A DNA stretch of 64,000 bases from Otis tarda (lineage: Eukaryota > Chordata > Aves > Otidiformes > Otididae), in contig CM048554.1 in assembly GCA_026413225.1 (NCBI GenBank), forward strand, positions 77,740,463 through 77,804,462, given 5' to 3'. Below the pieces are notes generated by a model. It did no database searches and was not told the DNA's origin. It was given only the letters and a program-made list of their open reading frames with translations. The position numbers and the translations under genes are program-made. Positions 12,561 to 25,893 of this stretch are shown here, one piece after another. Position 1 is the stretch's first letter. The number at the start of each line of letters is the position of its first letter.

Positions 12561-13978
12561 AGGACTTATGAGGTTTGGCTGGTGCTGCATAAACTCATCA
12601 ATTTATCTATTAATCAAAATCTTCATAAACCACACCCTGCAATTACAGCAAAGGAACTCACCTAAAATGAGTTGATTTCATGAGCTAAATTAGTCTACTG
12701 TCTAGAACAAAGACAACCAACTAGTGTGGTACCAGCCATTTTACATTCACATCAATTATGCCAAACCTAATTGAAACTCAGGCTTTTGGCAATAAAGCAC
12801 TGAGTTGCCTTTTGCTCAGAAAATAACGCAGTGGCTTATATTCAATTGAGATGTGTGATTACAAATTGCATTAATATAAGAGTTTATTATGCTATTTCTG
12901 AGTATCAACAACCTAAATACCTAGGAAACCTATAAAACAGTTCCAAATAAGCTACAGAAGAAAGCAAATATATTTTTTTAAAAAGTGGCACTATAAAGGC
13001 ACCAGTTAAGAATGTAGACTAGGAAATCTAGCTTTCAAAAACTGGCCATTAAAATTTTACTGAGCTTTAAGTAGAAAGCAAGAACAATTTATTGCAATGG
13101 TTGAGCAACTGTTTTTGACACTAGAAATGGAAAATTGAATTAAAATTATATATTCAGTAAGAAGTAACAGGAAAACATGAAGTTATACTTAGATAAGTCA
13201 GCTCATGTAATGTGAGATTTTTTGTTCTTTCCAGACTTAATAATGGACTGTATTATTTCAGGTTTCAAATAATGATAACTTCATTGCAAAAGATATTAAT
13301 ATGGATTTTCTCTTTTGCCTAAAAACATGCACCTGCAGAGATTCTAATATAAATCCTAACATTTTACTAGTTTAGTTTAAGAAATCACTAATTACTCTCA
13401 TTCAAATTATCTGTATATTTCTGTATGGAACAACTGAGTGAAATCTGGATCATGTCTTAAAGCAAGAGCATGACAATCACTATTTATAAATGTGTTCAAC
13501 AGGCCAGGTCCATGGCAGTCATGTCTTAAAGCAAATAATCTTCATGTTATATGTGTATTTACAGTTATATTTCTGAGAAAAAAAAACCACTAAAAATGCT
13601 GTCACACACACTTATTTCAAGATACAACTTTGAAAAATCTATTTTCCTACTTCTATGGCTTTTAAAGTCATGAGTACAGCAGAAAAAGTAGTTCAGGGAT
13701 ATCTTGGGAATCATTAAGCCAGGATAACAATGCAGAAGGTGAAAAGGCGACTCACAAGCAATATGTATCAACTGCAGTCACAGATGCAGCATAAAAAGTG
13801 GTTTTGTCACAAACTCTAGCACAGCACCAACATGAGATACCATTTTACAGTACCTCCTATAGCCCTACAGATGATCACCAGTGCTCTTCATTCTTATATT
13901 ATTTTGAGAGCAATGAATACAGATATTTAAATTGTCAAAAGTTACACATCAAATTAAAGACATGGATGTGCTGCTGAC

Positions 13979-14918
13979 ATAGACTTGTTGGTGACATAGA
14001 CAGTGGGACAGACCACATCCACACTAAATCCACCGATGACACCAAGCTGTGTGGTGCAGTCAACACACTGGAGGGAAGGAATGCCATTCAGAGGGACCTT
14101 GACAGGCTGCAGAGGTGGGCCCATGAGAACCTCATGAAGTTCAAAAAGGCCAAGTGCAAGGTCCTGCACCTGGGTCATGGCAATCCCAGGCACAAATACA
14201 GGCTGGGCAGAGAATGGATCGGAGCAGCCCTGAGGAGGACAACTTGGGGGTGCTGGTGGATGAGAAGCTCAACGTGAGCCAGCAATGCACCCTTGCAGCC
14301 CAGAAAGCCAACCACATCCCGGGCTGCATCAAAAGAAGCATGGCCAGCAGGTCAAGGGAGGTGATTCTGCCCCTCTGCTCCGCTCTCGTGAGACCCCACC
14401 TGGAGTACTGCGTCCAGTTCTGGAGCCCCCAACATAAGGAGGATGTGGACCTGTTGGAGAGAGCCCAGAGGAGGGCCATGAAGATGATCAGAGGGCTGGA
14501 GCACCTCTCCTACGAGGACAGGCTGAGAGAGTTGGGGCTGTTCAGTCTGGAGAAGAGAAGGCTCTGGGGAGACCTTGTAGCAGCCATCCAGTACCTAAAG
14601 GGAGCCTACAGGAAAGCTGGGGAGAAACTCTTTAGCAGGGCTCCTTGTGATAGGGCAAGGGGTAATGGTTTTAAAATAGAGGGAGGTAGATTCAGACTGG
14701 ACATAAGGAAGAAATTTTTTACAATGAGGGTTGTAGAACACTGGAATAGGTTGCCTAGAGAGGTGGTAGATGCCCTGTCCCTGGAAACATTCAAGGCCAA
14801 GTTGGATGAGGCTCTGAGCAACCTGATCTGGTTGGAGATGTCCCTGCTCCTTGCAGGGGGGTTGAACTAGATGACCTTTAAGGGCCCCTTCCAACCCAAA
14901 CTATTCCATGATTCTGTG
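13979..14918 (+). mobile_element. CR1 LINE, long 3' fragment with open ORF2 end
   Basis: This is about 940 bases of CR1 in plus orientation. It starts near the 'GATGACACCAAGCTGTGTGG' block of the reverse-transcriptase gene and ends at a degenerate tail (ATTCCATGATTCTGTG). A single frame stays open from 14154 to 14870 (238 codons). From about residue 31 it reads the well-known CR1 ORF2 C-terminus: [53 protein letters not shown]. The upstream end is cut off within ORF2, so the copy lacks ORF1, the endonuclease and most of the reverse transcriptase and cannot move by itself. The intact frame suggests a comparatively young insertion. It lies antisense in CRYBG1 intron 1. Confidence 0.96.
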
Positions 14919-17843
14919 CGGATGGGCTTTCTTCATACCTCCACAGAGGACTGGCTTTCTGCCAGCTCAAACAGACATCGTAATATTGATTTACACTACA
15001 AAGTGCTTATTTGAAGTCATACTGGCTTTTTAGGAAGGACTAACTCACAGAGTAAGTAGCAGCAGACTTCAGTATTCTTCCTAGATATGAGCTCACTGCA
15101 AGGCAGCCTGTTTGCATCTCTACATCTTAGCTCTAGAGAGCCAGAAGACCATGGGCTTCACTTTCAGAGTTTGTTTGGCTTCCCCTTTGGAGGACTGAGA
15201 AATTGTCTCCTGACAGTATTTTTGCCTCTTGTCAAAGCCATTTATCACTTCCCTCTTTCATCTCCTTCTCTTTGCCACAGTTATCAAAAGTGATCTGACA
15301 GGCAGTGAGGGAACGTAGAAGAAAAGATGTGAAAAAACAAAAGGGGGAAATGAAAAATGAACATGAGAGGATCCTGAGAAAGGAGGGGCAGACAAACTAG
15401 CGAGAATATTTTAACTGGGACACTGACAGCCCAGATAATTTTGTGTAAGGCTTTGTTATTCAAAATTATGAGCATTTTGTTACAATTCAGTACCTTTATC
15501 TAATGCTGCTTCCACTTTGCTCATTAACAGCTCTCTTCTGGATTACTGAACTACAAAGCCTTCAACTATTGGTTATGAGCAGCTCACCTTCCAGCCTCAA
15601 TGCTTGTTCACCCTGCGATGCTTAAATATCTCCTGAGCAGGAAACACCTTCAAGTTAATTACATTAAATGTCTGAGATGGAAACTGCCAAGCGGTTCTGA
15701 ACACAGGAAAGCAGGCGGAGTCTCTCTGTAATGAGTAAAAATAACGTGCTCCTACAATGAAATCACTATATCAAAAGAAAAATCCTGAGAAAAACTAAGT
15801 AAATTTTTAACTTTGAGGAAGCTGGTTAAGACAAACTCATTATTTCTATCTGTTGCAATGATCTGTGGCCACACCTCTACAAAAGAAATACATTTCTCTA
15901 GTCTCTTAGATTTAACAAACAGATAGCAGAGCAGAGGTGGTTAATCTCAATGCACATGCACTTCTGAGTGAAAACAAGTTTGATTTGTCCCCGATAAGCA
16001 TTAACTTTCAGCCACGTCTGCTCTTCTGATTGGGTCAAGTCTCTCATTAATGAAAGCTCCCTCTCCACAAAACAAGTAAATTTAGATATAGTCCTCCTTA
16101 TCTTTGATTAAAGATGTAATCTATAAAATCACAAGGTTACTATGGTTGTGTTTGAAGCTGAATTAAGAAGAAAAACTTAAGGGAGTGAACTTGCTCTTAC
16201 TAGCCTGCAGCTACAGCATCACATATTCTTACCATGTCTACCTGACCCGGTCTGCACCTAGCAGGAGGAACCTCCACGCTGCTTGCTGAAGGAAGTATTT
16301 TTTGTGTCTCAGTAAGTGTCATGCTTCAGTTCTTTGTCATCAAGAAATGAATTATTCTGGTACGGCACTGAGTGACAAACTATATTGGTCAAGTGTGCAT
16401 GCATACTATCTCAGTATGTACTGATTCTGATGCTTTGTGTACTTCCAGTGTGTAAGCTCCTGAAAGCTTCTAGTCTTAAAAAGATCGCGTATAAAACCAA
16501 ACGAAGATACAAAAGCACCACATGTGAAGTTTCTGGTGTTCGTTTGGAGACGAAGGAGTTTACACCATCCTAAGTTAGGCAGCTCAGTTTGGATCTGGGT
16601 CTTACGCAAGACATCTAATTGACAGCTGAGTACAAAAAGTAATTAAGTAAACATCTTAAATCACACAATTTCAATCACATTTTAATTTCAGAAAGGTTCA
16701 CACATTAAACTTTATCCTAAAGCATCATCTGGTACAAATGTATGATGAGTCTTGGACTTTGCACATGAAATAAAAGTCGCTCTGGAGCCAGTTCAAAGAC
16801 TGACTTAAGTAATCTAGGATGTCCTACTTACAACAGCTTACTACACAGTCATCTCCCAGCAACTCTGTAGTTACCTGCTAAAACCTTCTATTTTAATTTC
16901 TGCATTTGCCTACTTTCAACCTTCTAAGGGCTAGAACCAGTTTAACAAGGCATTTATCTTGTCATTTGTGACCCAGATGGGGCAACTCCTTCACAAGGGA
17001 CAAAGAAATTAGAATCTCCCACAGATAAACCCTCAGGCTTTGGGGGCAAAACATTTGTGGTACTGGATTTTAGACTGCAGAATATTTTGTCTTGATGATT
17101 TTTCAAAGTATAACACAAACCTCTCCTTTCTTAAAAAAATTTCTCCTGACTAAAGGAGCATAGATTCCTTTCCAAAATCCTAAGTAATCTCCAAAAAAAA
17201 AGAGCAAGGGTAAACAACTAAAGTAATCAACGCTCTCTTACTAGAATCGGTTATGCAAGGGAAAAGAAAGCAGTTGTGTTCTTGTTGTATTACATACACA
17301 GTGAAACAAGTGACAATTTCAGTATCTTTGTACTTGGTCTCCAAACTCAGACCTTCGAGTGTTCTGAGAGCCTGCTCCAGGCTGCTGTGTACAGTAAATG
17401 CACACTGGAAAATAAGTTAACCTGGCAGCAGAGCTTTAGGCCTACAAAGCTTTTTCCTGCAAAGATACAGACTCTGAAGTCTCTGTCAAGAGATATTCAT
17501 TACCCATCATGCAGAACTGTATTTTTTTTCTTTGCATGAGATAACACTCCAAAGAAGCCAAGGATCAGAAAGAGGAGAGCAAGGATGCAAATAATTGCCA
17601 AATACTTGACGTTTATTTTCAAGATCAATCATAGTTTAAATGTTGTAAACTGCTAAATTATAGATGTAAAAATAAAATGGCATGATTTTGCTGAAGCATC
17701 ATAAAGAAATTACCTTACTAAAAGATTTGATCTGAACTATGTTTTCATCAGAAGGCAACACTGTAGCTGGGTCTGTAAGTTTGTTAATTACAAATCTTTC
17801 ACATAAAAAAATAAATGAAATGTACCATCTTCTATTAATGTTT

Positions 17844-17857
17844 CCATTAATTAATGG
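17844..17857. promoter_or_regulatory. Perfect 14-bp palindrome with TAATTA core
   Basis: CCATTAATTAATGG is self-complementary and contains two overlapping TAAT/ATTA homeodomain cores. Its central 12 bases recur beside the CRYBG1 CpG island at 37346-37357. Whether it is bound by any factor cannot be told from sequence. Confidence 0.3.
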
Positions 17858-20456
17858 GAAAAAAAAAACAGGAGCTACAGAAACAAGAGGACACTGAGAT
17901 CTTGGTTTCGCTAATTAAAGCTAGTTCAAAATCATTTTAGTAACTCAGGTCTCATTGATTCACAGATGCAATAACGTTTTTAGGAACTTCAGGACAACGG
18001 TGGCCCCACCTGTAAGCAAGACCCTGTCATTCCCAAGGCAATGATCTCTGGGGTAAGTCCAGTTGTAAAAAATAACTTACAGAAGCATGCCTAATAGTCT
18101 CCTCCCTTAAAGATGTGTCACAAAACTGATGAAAATGGAGGCAACAAACACTAATACAGCTTTACAAATTTCAGCACAAAAATCTAGAATTAACAACTTT
18201 CATTTTACACAGCCACTCACTATCAAACCAGCTTGTTCATTAAAGGTTTATTTTCTCATGAGATTTTCTCATGTCTCTGTATAATTTAAGTATTAGCCCA
18301 AATCCCTTTTTATCCTCTTGGTACTGACGTTTGATCAGAAGTCACCAAATATGTTAAAATGCAATGTCACTCCCCTAAAATAAAAGGTACAGCCAAGCTA
18401 TAGCCAGTATAGCCAAACACCTATGTTAATTGTCGTAATACAAACCAATAAAAGCAGTAAGTGTCAGTGATGTTGAAGAAGATGGAAGCCCTCAGCTAAT
18501 TGATAAACAGAGGAATGGACAAAGCAAATCGATTATGTTACACTCTGTGCTGATTTTAGCTTAATTCCACGTCCTTAAATCACTCTTTTTTAATGCTCTA
18601 CTAGGCAAATAGAGAGTTGGCTCAAAAAGTAGTTTTGCTATAGAAACCTTGGCAGGCACTTAGAAAACTATTTCTGTTAAAAGGCCCTGCTCGTCCCTGG
18701 TAAAAAGGCGTGCAGTTTTCATGAAAGAAAAGCTTCAGTTCCCCTTTGTTTTTATAAGCTGTATACAGTGGTATTTCTGCGCCTCGCTCTGCACACAGGT
18801 CCAAGAAAACAAACAGGCACCCCGAAAAGCCTGAGCAGACTGAACCATAGACCGCAATAACAGAAGATGCAAAATGACTGAAGGGTTTTGTTTTACAGCT
18901 AACTCTTGAAACTAGAACCACCTCTCTCCCTCAACCGTCACCTTCATTATTAAATTGTAATTCGGGCTAGATTAAAGGACAGTGGAGCAGCATAAAAGGA
19001 GGGGTGGAAAGCCAACCAAAATAAGCACATTTGTAAAGAGACTTAAGGAGACAAAAGATTTCTGAGCAGATGAAAATAATGAGACTGTTCCAGGCATATG
19101 AGACATACAGAAATCAGAGTGGAAGAAGTGAAACACTTCTGAAAATATGAGAGATGAGAAAGGTACTTTAAGAAAGGAAAAAGACAGGAGGGCAAGCACC
19201 TCTTTAACAATTAACAGAAGAAGGTCTCCTCAAGCCATTTTTTTTAACCATGTATTTCTTACTCTTAGAGGAAATGGAAAGTAGTTTTAGGAAAAATGAA
19301 TTTGTATAAACATTAAAAAATTGTCTGTACTGATTCAAGCTTTTGCAATTTGTTATCTTCGGTTGCATACATGCTTTGTAGGCACCACATAAAAACTCAG
19401 CCCCAAATATCAAGCAATACAATGTAATGAACAGGTCAATCATATTAAAGACAAAAAGAGGGCATAAGAAGTAAAATCTAGTATTATTTGCACTGCAATT
19501 ACACTGACAATCTTCAGAGCCTGACTGTGGTAGGGCCTGTCCCAAGAAGTGGGTATGGCCAATAAGTGGGAAGGGAGGAGACACAATTACGCTGAAACAT
19601 CTGCAATTATCATAACAGTTTCAGAACAGCAGCTGCTTCACCAGATTCATCACCACCAAGATCCAGCATCTGACAGGGAAGACTTGTGGTGGGAGGCATC
19701 AACACCAGGTGACAGCAGGTGTGAACATCAAAGCCAATTGATAGGATGTGAGCAAGCTCCTGGGAGTCACCCAAGATATTACACAATGTAAGTACCTCTG
19801 TGGTCTTTCGAATCAAGATCATGGGACAGTAGTGACAGTCACCCAAATCTGATGGCATTGCTAGTAACCTCCAGGACAACAGATGTATCAATGATAACAC
19901 TTTGTTACTACTTAAGTAATGATGCAGGACAGCAGGGAATGTCACACTGTGGTAAAATATGTCCAGTGGTTGTTTGAACATGGATTTGTGTTCAAATTCA
20001 TGTTTACATGGATTAACAAACACAACCAGATAAGTTCAATAACAAGTCTTCCAAAAAAAAAAAAAAAGAAGTGTACAGAGTCTACAAGGAGCAAAGAAAA
20101 ATTACACAAGGTTAGAGAGTGAAATAATGTTAGATGTGCAAACCTGCATTTCACTAAAGCATTAAAAAGACCATATTAAATGTATTTTGTAAGTAAAGTG
20201 GGGAAAATATTCCTCTAATTGTGCAACAGAGTAAATACTGGGCAAAAATAGTCTTTCCTGTCTTCCCTAGGCAATCTTATTAAGCTCTGAAGTCTAGGAT
20301 TCATTTTTTTCTTACTGTAAGCTTACTAACTACAAATATTTTAATTTTAAGAATTAGCAAGGACTTATAAAACTAAGCAGCAGCATTTGACCTCTTGTGC
20401 AACCCAGGCAATTCATTTCAAGAGCTATCAAAATGCAATGTCATTTATTCTTCCTT

Positions 20457-20481
20457 AAAAAAAAAAAAAAAAAAAAAAAAA
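20457..20481 (+). repeat. Poly-A run (25 bases)
   Basis: A pure run of 25 adenines in intronic sequence. The flanking sequence did not look like a processed retrocopy, so this may be a simple homopolymer. Its length may be inexact because of sequencing. Confidence 0.9.
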
Positions 20482-20842
20482 TCAGCCTTACATTTCCTTG
20501 AATAATTTGGTGACTCTTCCATTATTCTGTGTGGGTTTTAAACATATATAAAACAATATTGTTCATTATAATTATAAAGAAGAGATTAATATATTTTCAC
20601 CTGTTCTTTGGTAACTTGAGTGATTTCGTACAGACCTTTTTGATCTTCAAATCACAGCTATTTCTTTTTTCTCAGTCTTCCAGAGTTTGTATGTGCATAA
20701 AACTCATCACACATCTAACTATCATGGTTCTTCCACCAACCTTTCAGTCCGGTCATGCCTTTAGTAAGGCAATCCGCAAACTGATATAATAAATACTTCA
20801 GTCGACAACAAATCACTAACTATGGATAAGCACCTCAGAGCA

Positions 20843-21345
20843 TGTACTGGGTCTGGCTGGGATGGAGTTAATTTTCTTCATAGCATCTCGTATGGTGCTG
20901 TGGTTTACGTCTGTGACCAAAACCAATGTTGATAACCCATCAATGTTTTAGCTATTGCTGAACAGTGCTTGCACAGCACCAAGGCTTTGTCCATTTCTCA
21001 TGTTGTCTCCCCAGCAAGTAGGCTGGGAGGGAACAGCTGACCCAAACTGACCAAAGGGATATTCCATACCATGCAACGTCATGTGCAGCAACAAAAACTA
21101 TGTGCATGTGTGCTGCGGCGTGTCTTTCCAAAGTAGCTGCTGCTCAGAGGGTGGCTGGGCATCAGTCTGCTGGTGGTAGCTGGCGAGTGATTGATTGTGC
21201 ATCACTTGGGGTTTTTTTCTCCTTCACTTGTTCATCTAGTCTTATGAGATCATCCTTATCATCTTCCCATGAGATTTTCTTGCTTTTGCTTTTCCAGTAC
21301 TCTTCCCTATCCCACCGTCAGGGGTGAGTGAGCGAGGGAGGGACT
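20843..21345 (+). mobile_element. Avian endogenous-retrovirus LTR, diverged, solo
   Basis: The segment begins TGTACTGGGTCTGGCTGGGA followed by a 'GGAGTTAATTTTCTTCATAG' block and ends near 'CACCGTCAGGGGTGAGTGAG'. I recognise this layout from ERVL-like LTRs common in avian genomes. The expected terminal part after 'GTGAGCGAG' is not recognisable, so the copy is truncated or diverged. No internal gag, pol or env sequence was seen next to it, so it is a solo LTR relic without coding capacity. Confidence 0.65.
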
Positions 21346-22259
21346 GGCGAGTCAACCCATCACAAATATTCAGACCCGATGAGCTTTTTGTAGATGGATT
21401 GGATGTTCCTCATACGTAGCTTACTGTTCTTTGCACCAATGTCATAAAGGGCAAAGCATGCCCAAAACTTTCAGTTTCCTTATGAGCATGCCAGCCCAGG
21501 TTGCCTGATCTGTAGAGAGAGTGGTTGCACAAGGTGACTATGGAAAACATATCTTCAGGAAAGCTACATATCACACTAAAAAAAAAAAATAAATCCTTTC
21601 CTTTATTTGTGATTGTCCACAGGCACACAAGTGAATAATTACAAAGGAATAATCAGTCAACTCAGAGGTGGGAAGTAAAGGGAGTTCAAGGACTGTTTTG
21701 CTGAATGTACCATCAAATCTAGATGCCCTGAGAAACTGTGTAGTACTTTATGAATACGAAACTGTAAAACCATTGTTTGGAATGCTTAAATAAGATAAAG
21801 ACAGCTTTTAACCATGCTGGAGGTTCTACTTTCAGAGCCCCAGCAGCCTTGGTCAGTTTGGCAAATCGGTTATCCAGAGGTCACTTGTTTATAGGCACAG
21901 GCTCTGCTCCCGAGGCTCTGCTACAACACTGGCTGGCTCTTTGATGTGGTGATATGTTGCCACTCCATCATATCTTAGACCTTAGCTCTGTGAAATCTTT
22001 TCACTTGTAGGGTGCTCATCTACAGACAAGCACTTCATCTTGAGAGGATGAGCTGAGAACAGGATCTTCAATGCCTGTGAACTCAGTTTCTGTCTTACAA
22101 ACATCTTCTTGCCCTGGGGACTGCTCCTGGGTGGATGCAGGGCTGAAGGGTCCCTCACTGGGGCCCTGTCCAACACAAACACTCTGCACCCCTAGACTGT
22201 CTCAGAAATCATGTTTTCTTTCCAGGACCACCCACATTGTCAAAGACAGATAATATTTA

Positions 22260-22850
22260 CATCCATCACATCCTTCTAGATGCCGGCAAATGGCCAGGAG
22301 TCATAGAGAAAGGCAACACCCTTCCTCCACAGCAATAGCCTTGGTGCCAAAGGCAGCAGGGCCATCATGGGAACTGAATGCTGTCAGCAATGCAGTTTCA
22401 GGTCCTGGAGCATTAGTCAGTGTTACCTGCTGCTCAGATGCCCTGACGGATCCTGGGTTCTCTCTCAAATATAACCTGGCACCCTGGGCTGTGCCAGCAC
22501 TGGTACTGAATGCCACGGTGGTCAGCAAGGATGGGATAACAAGATGCCATAGGGATGATCAGTGTCCAAACTGTTTCCGTATGGCCATTTGCCTGTGAAC
22601 CAGCCCTGGGAAACAGGCAGAAGACACCAGCAGTATCACAGCATCTATTCCTCACCCCAGCACTTTGGAAACAGGTCACCAACATCAGAAGCTGCATGAG
22701 CATCACTGGAAAATATTCACGCTTCCAATTTTGGGAGGTGCTCGCTACTCCTCCAGATGCCCCTGATCACTGCCTTGTTTGTTCATGTGTCCTTCAGCTC
22801 TGTGAAATTTGTGAGGAGGGACCTAAACCAGTGGACCTAGGCTTATAAAA
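22260..22850. other. Unclassified GC-richer segment
   Basis: Overlapping frames of 75-102 codons occur on both strands (22290-22598 plus, 22434-22706 minus, 22555-22848 plus). No protein family, splice sites or known repeat was identified. It is probably a decayed repeat or neutral intron sequence. Confidence 0.25.
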
Positions 22851-25800
22851 AACATTGAAAAATGAAGTTAAAAGTTCCCCGAGAACAAGAAGCTTGCACT
22901 AAGGCTGAGGAGTGACTGAAACACATGAAGATGTTTAGCCCTCTGTTCCTCTGATATGAAACAAAAGTGGCAGCAGCAGATCTATGGATACCTACTGTTT
23001 CTCTCTTTTAGACCAATTTCTAACATCTTCTGTAAAAAAACCTGACCTTAAAGTTTAGAAAACAGAATAATCAAAAGACTCTCCAAAGCTTAGTGTTCAC
23101 AGGGTAAAATTACAAGTAAAGGAGAGGCAAGCAAGGGCAACCCAGAGAAGAGAGAAAAAAAGCTCAGTCAAGTAAATCTGTCCACATTTCAGTATCCACT
23201 TAGATAGGATTTAATTTAATGACAGTCAATATACTTTATTTCACAGCTGTTTCCCTTACACCCTTTACATTATAAAATAAAGTTTAGTATTGAGAAGTAA
23301 CTCAGTGTGGGAATTTTTTAGTTTTATGAGTGGCATCCAGAAAATCATATGAAGTGAGGGTTTTTTTAAAGCAAAGTGATACACTAACATGACCAACAAT
23401 ACAACAATTTACTGAGAGAGACAAATATGCCCAGAGAGAGTTCAAAAGGAGAGCTGGATATTTTACTGCCTCAGAAATAAGGAAAATGTGACTAGAGAGG
23501 TAAAGGCAACTGCATGTGTTCTTCCCACAAACTGAGTAAGATGCTACTTGGAAGAGGGCTCAAAACTCTTTTCAAAGGTAGAAACTGCTCAACCACTAGA
23601 TGGAATATCCCATCATGAAACAAAAAAAAAAATCTGCCCTTGGAGAATTACACCCCGATTGCTTTTGAAAGGAACAAAAGCAAGCACATGTATTTCACGC
23701 ACGCCATGGCCTGCTACTGCCAACACGTGGCAGTCACGCCTGCTTCATTAGATGACAGGAACACCTAATTTGTCAGCAGCAAGATTTATTTATAGTCATC
23801 TTCAAGTGTCATAGACATCCTGCTAGTAAGAAAACGCAGTCAATAAATCAACATGTATATGTTAGAATTAAAACAAGTATTATGTGTTGGATATGAAATT
23901 AATTTTTATATTATTCATTTATATTCAGTAAATCTACTCTACACACCTACGCTGCAATACAGGCTGTAAATCAGTGAATCCTCTAGAAGCAGACAAAAAA
24001 TATATTTCAAAATCATGAGACAAACAGATTAGATGGTGGACAGCCAGGGGAATATTATGTCCAGAAGAACTGAAGGAATTGCATGTTGGTAAAAAATGAG
24101 CAGTATTGATGACAAAAGATAAATCTGTCTGTCTTAGTTACAGAGAGGCACAACCGGGAAATAAATGTTAAACTCTAACAAACTCTTACGTTCTGTGGAA
24201 CAAAGTCAGAAATGATACCTCTCAGTGTGGGAAGAAATGAATAGATGATAATAGCTCTTTGTTTTGGCAGCTCTCCCAGGGTAATGACTGGAGGGTTCAA
24301 CTTTAACTGGAAAAGCATACCCAACCCATCATTGGAAGAGAAGGAATTCCATGGACCATAATAAAGAATAGTGGGAATAGAGAACTTCTGGACTTTAATA
24401 AATCTTATGAACCACAGAGAAACAAATTAGCAAAACGTGGAGTCCTCAGAGCATAAATTGCTTGCTTTAAGATGGATACAGGACAAGCGCAACTTCTGCA
24501 GACAACAGCATGGGGCGGGGGGAACACGGTTTAACAGAATTACATGAAGGAAATGTGCCAAAGGCTGGCAAATAACTCTGATCTAACTTAGAAGAGATTA
24601 GACATGTCCAAACCGGTATACAGAGGTTTCTTTTTCTTTTAAAACCAAACAAAAGCAAGCAAACTGAAATGGTAGAGTATGGCAAGTTAGACATTTACAA
24701 CTGTAGTGATATTAAGGAATCACCCTGATCATATTTAGTAAAATCACAAAAAAAAATGAAAAAGATTGCAAAGAAAACAGCTACTAAATAAACCTAGGAT
24801 GACAAACTAGATAAACAGGCAAGCAGCAGTGAGAAGTGATTCAGATACCTTTCTAACAGTAATAAAAAAACCCCTCATGGACCAATTGTATTTCATACTT
24901 TTAAAAGAAACTCATCAGAATATTAAAACATAAATAGTCATCACAAAAATCAGAATAAATCAGGCCACACTACAATGTCATAAAAAATACTGTTGTGCTC
25001 AATATTTCAACTTGCCAGAGCTCAATTAAACACAGAATTTGAGAATTTAAAGTTGCCAAGTTTTTTGCCAGATACTTCCTGTTCAATTCCCCCTCAGCGA
25101 GCACCTCTGGAACGTGTAATCATCGCTCAAATACCACCGTGTAAGCCCTGAACTATTATTATTCCCTTCAATGCTGCCCCACTGGTTTAGCAGCTAATGG
25201 GACATTCTTCCAGCCCCAGCAGCTTGCCAGCTCCCAACGGGGTCACGCACAGCTTCTGAGTACTGTACTGCAAAGTGGGAAGAAAAGAGAGATATCCCAC
25301 TTAAACAAGGTTCATTTGAGATGGAGAGCATTTGTGAAAATCCTCAGGTCTAAATTACCACACAGTTTTACATACTAGTAAACATTTGTAACTGAGGTCA
25401 CTTTTTGCTCATGTTTTCGAATTATAAGTCTTACTGCCACATTGTATTTAGTATTTACAGAAAAAAGGGACTTTTCACGTAACAAAAAAAAATATAAAGT
25501 TTGTCATCTGACTAGATTTACTTCTGACAAAAAGTTACATTATGAAGTATGTGCTGATTTTCTACTTTTTTCATTTATAAGACATTCTTAGCACATTGGC
25601 GCACATGTAAAAGTTGTCTGGGATAAGACTCTTATTCGTTTCGAATTTCACTTGATAAAAGTTAAACATCTGCTAAACTATGCTTTGATCCAAACACAGT
25701 ATGCTTGCACTAACAATCACTTCTTAAAAGTCAAGATGAGAAGCCAGGTATCTTGACAGAAAAAGCTGCATTTAGGCCTTAGAAATTGTTTTGATCATTT

Positions 25801-25855
25801 TATTAAATGTAACGAGCCAGTAGAGAGTACTGTCATATCCCTACACATTTTTTTT

Positions 25856-25893
25856 AATGAAAACATGAAATCCTATAATGAAAACATGAAATC
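25856..25893. repeat. Two-copy tandem duplication, 21-bp period
   Basis: AATGAAAACATGAAATC is present at 25856-25872 and again, exactly, at 25877-25893. This is a small local tandem duplication in the intron, consistent with replication slippage. Confidence 0.9.

Noticed and set aside
14154-14870. 238-codon frame as a host gene
   Set aside because: The translation is the CR1 ORF2 C-terminus and the nucleotide sequence ends in the CR1 tail, so it is a transposon fragment.
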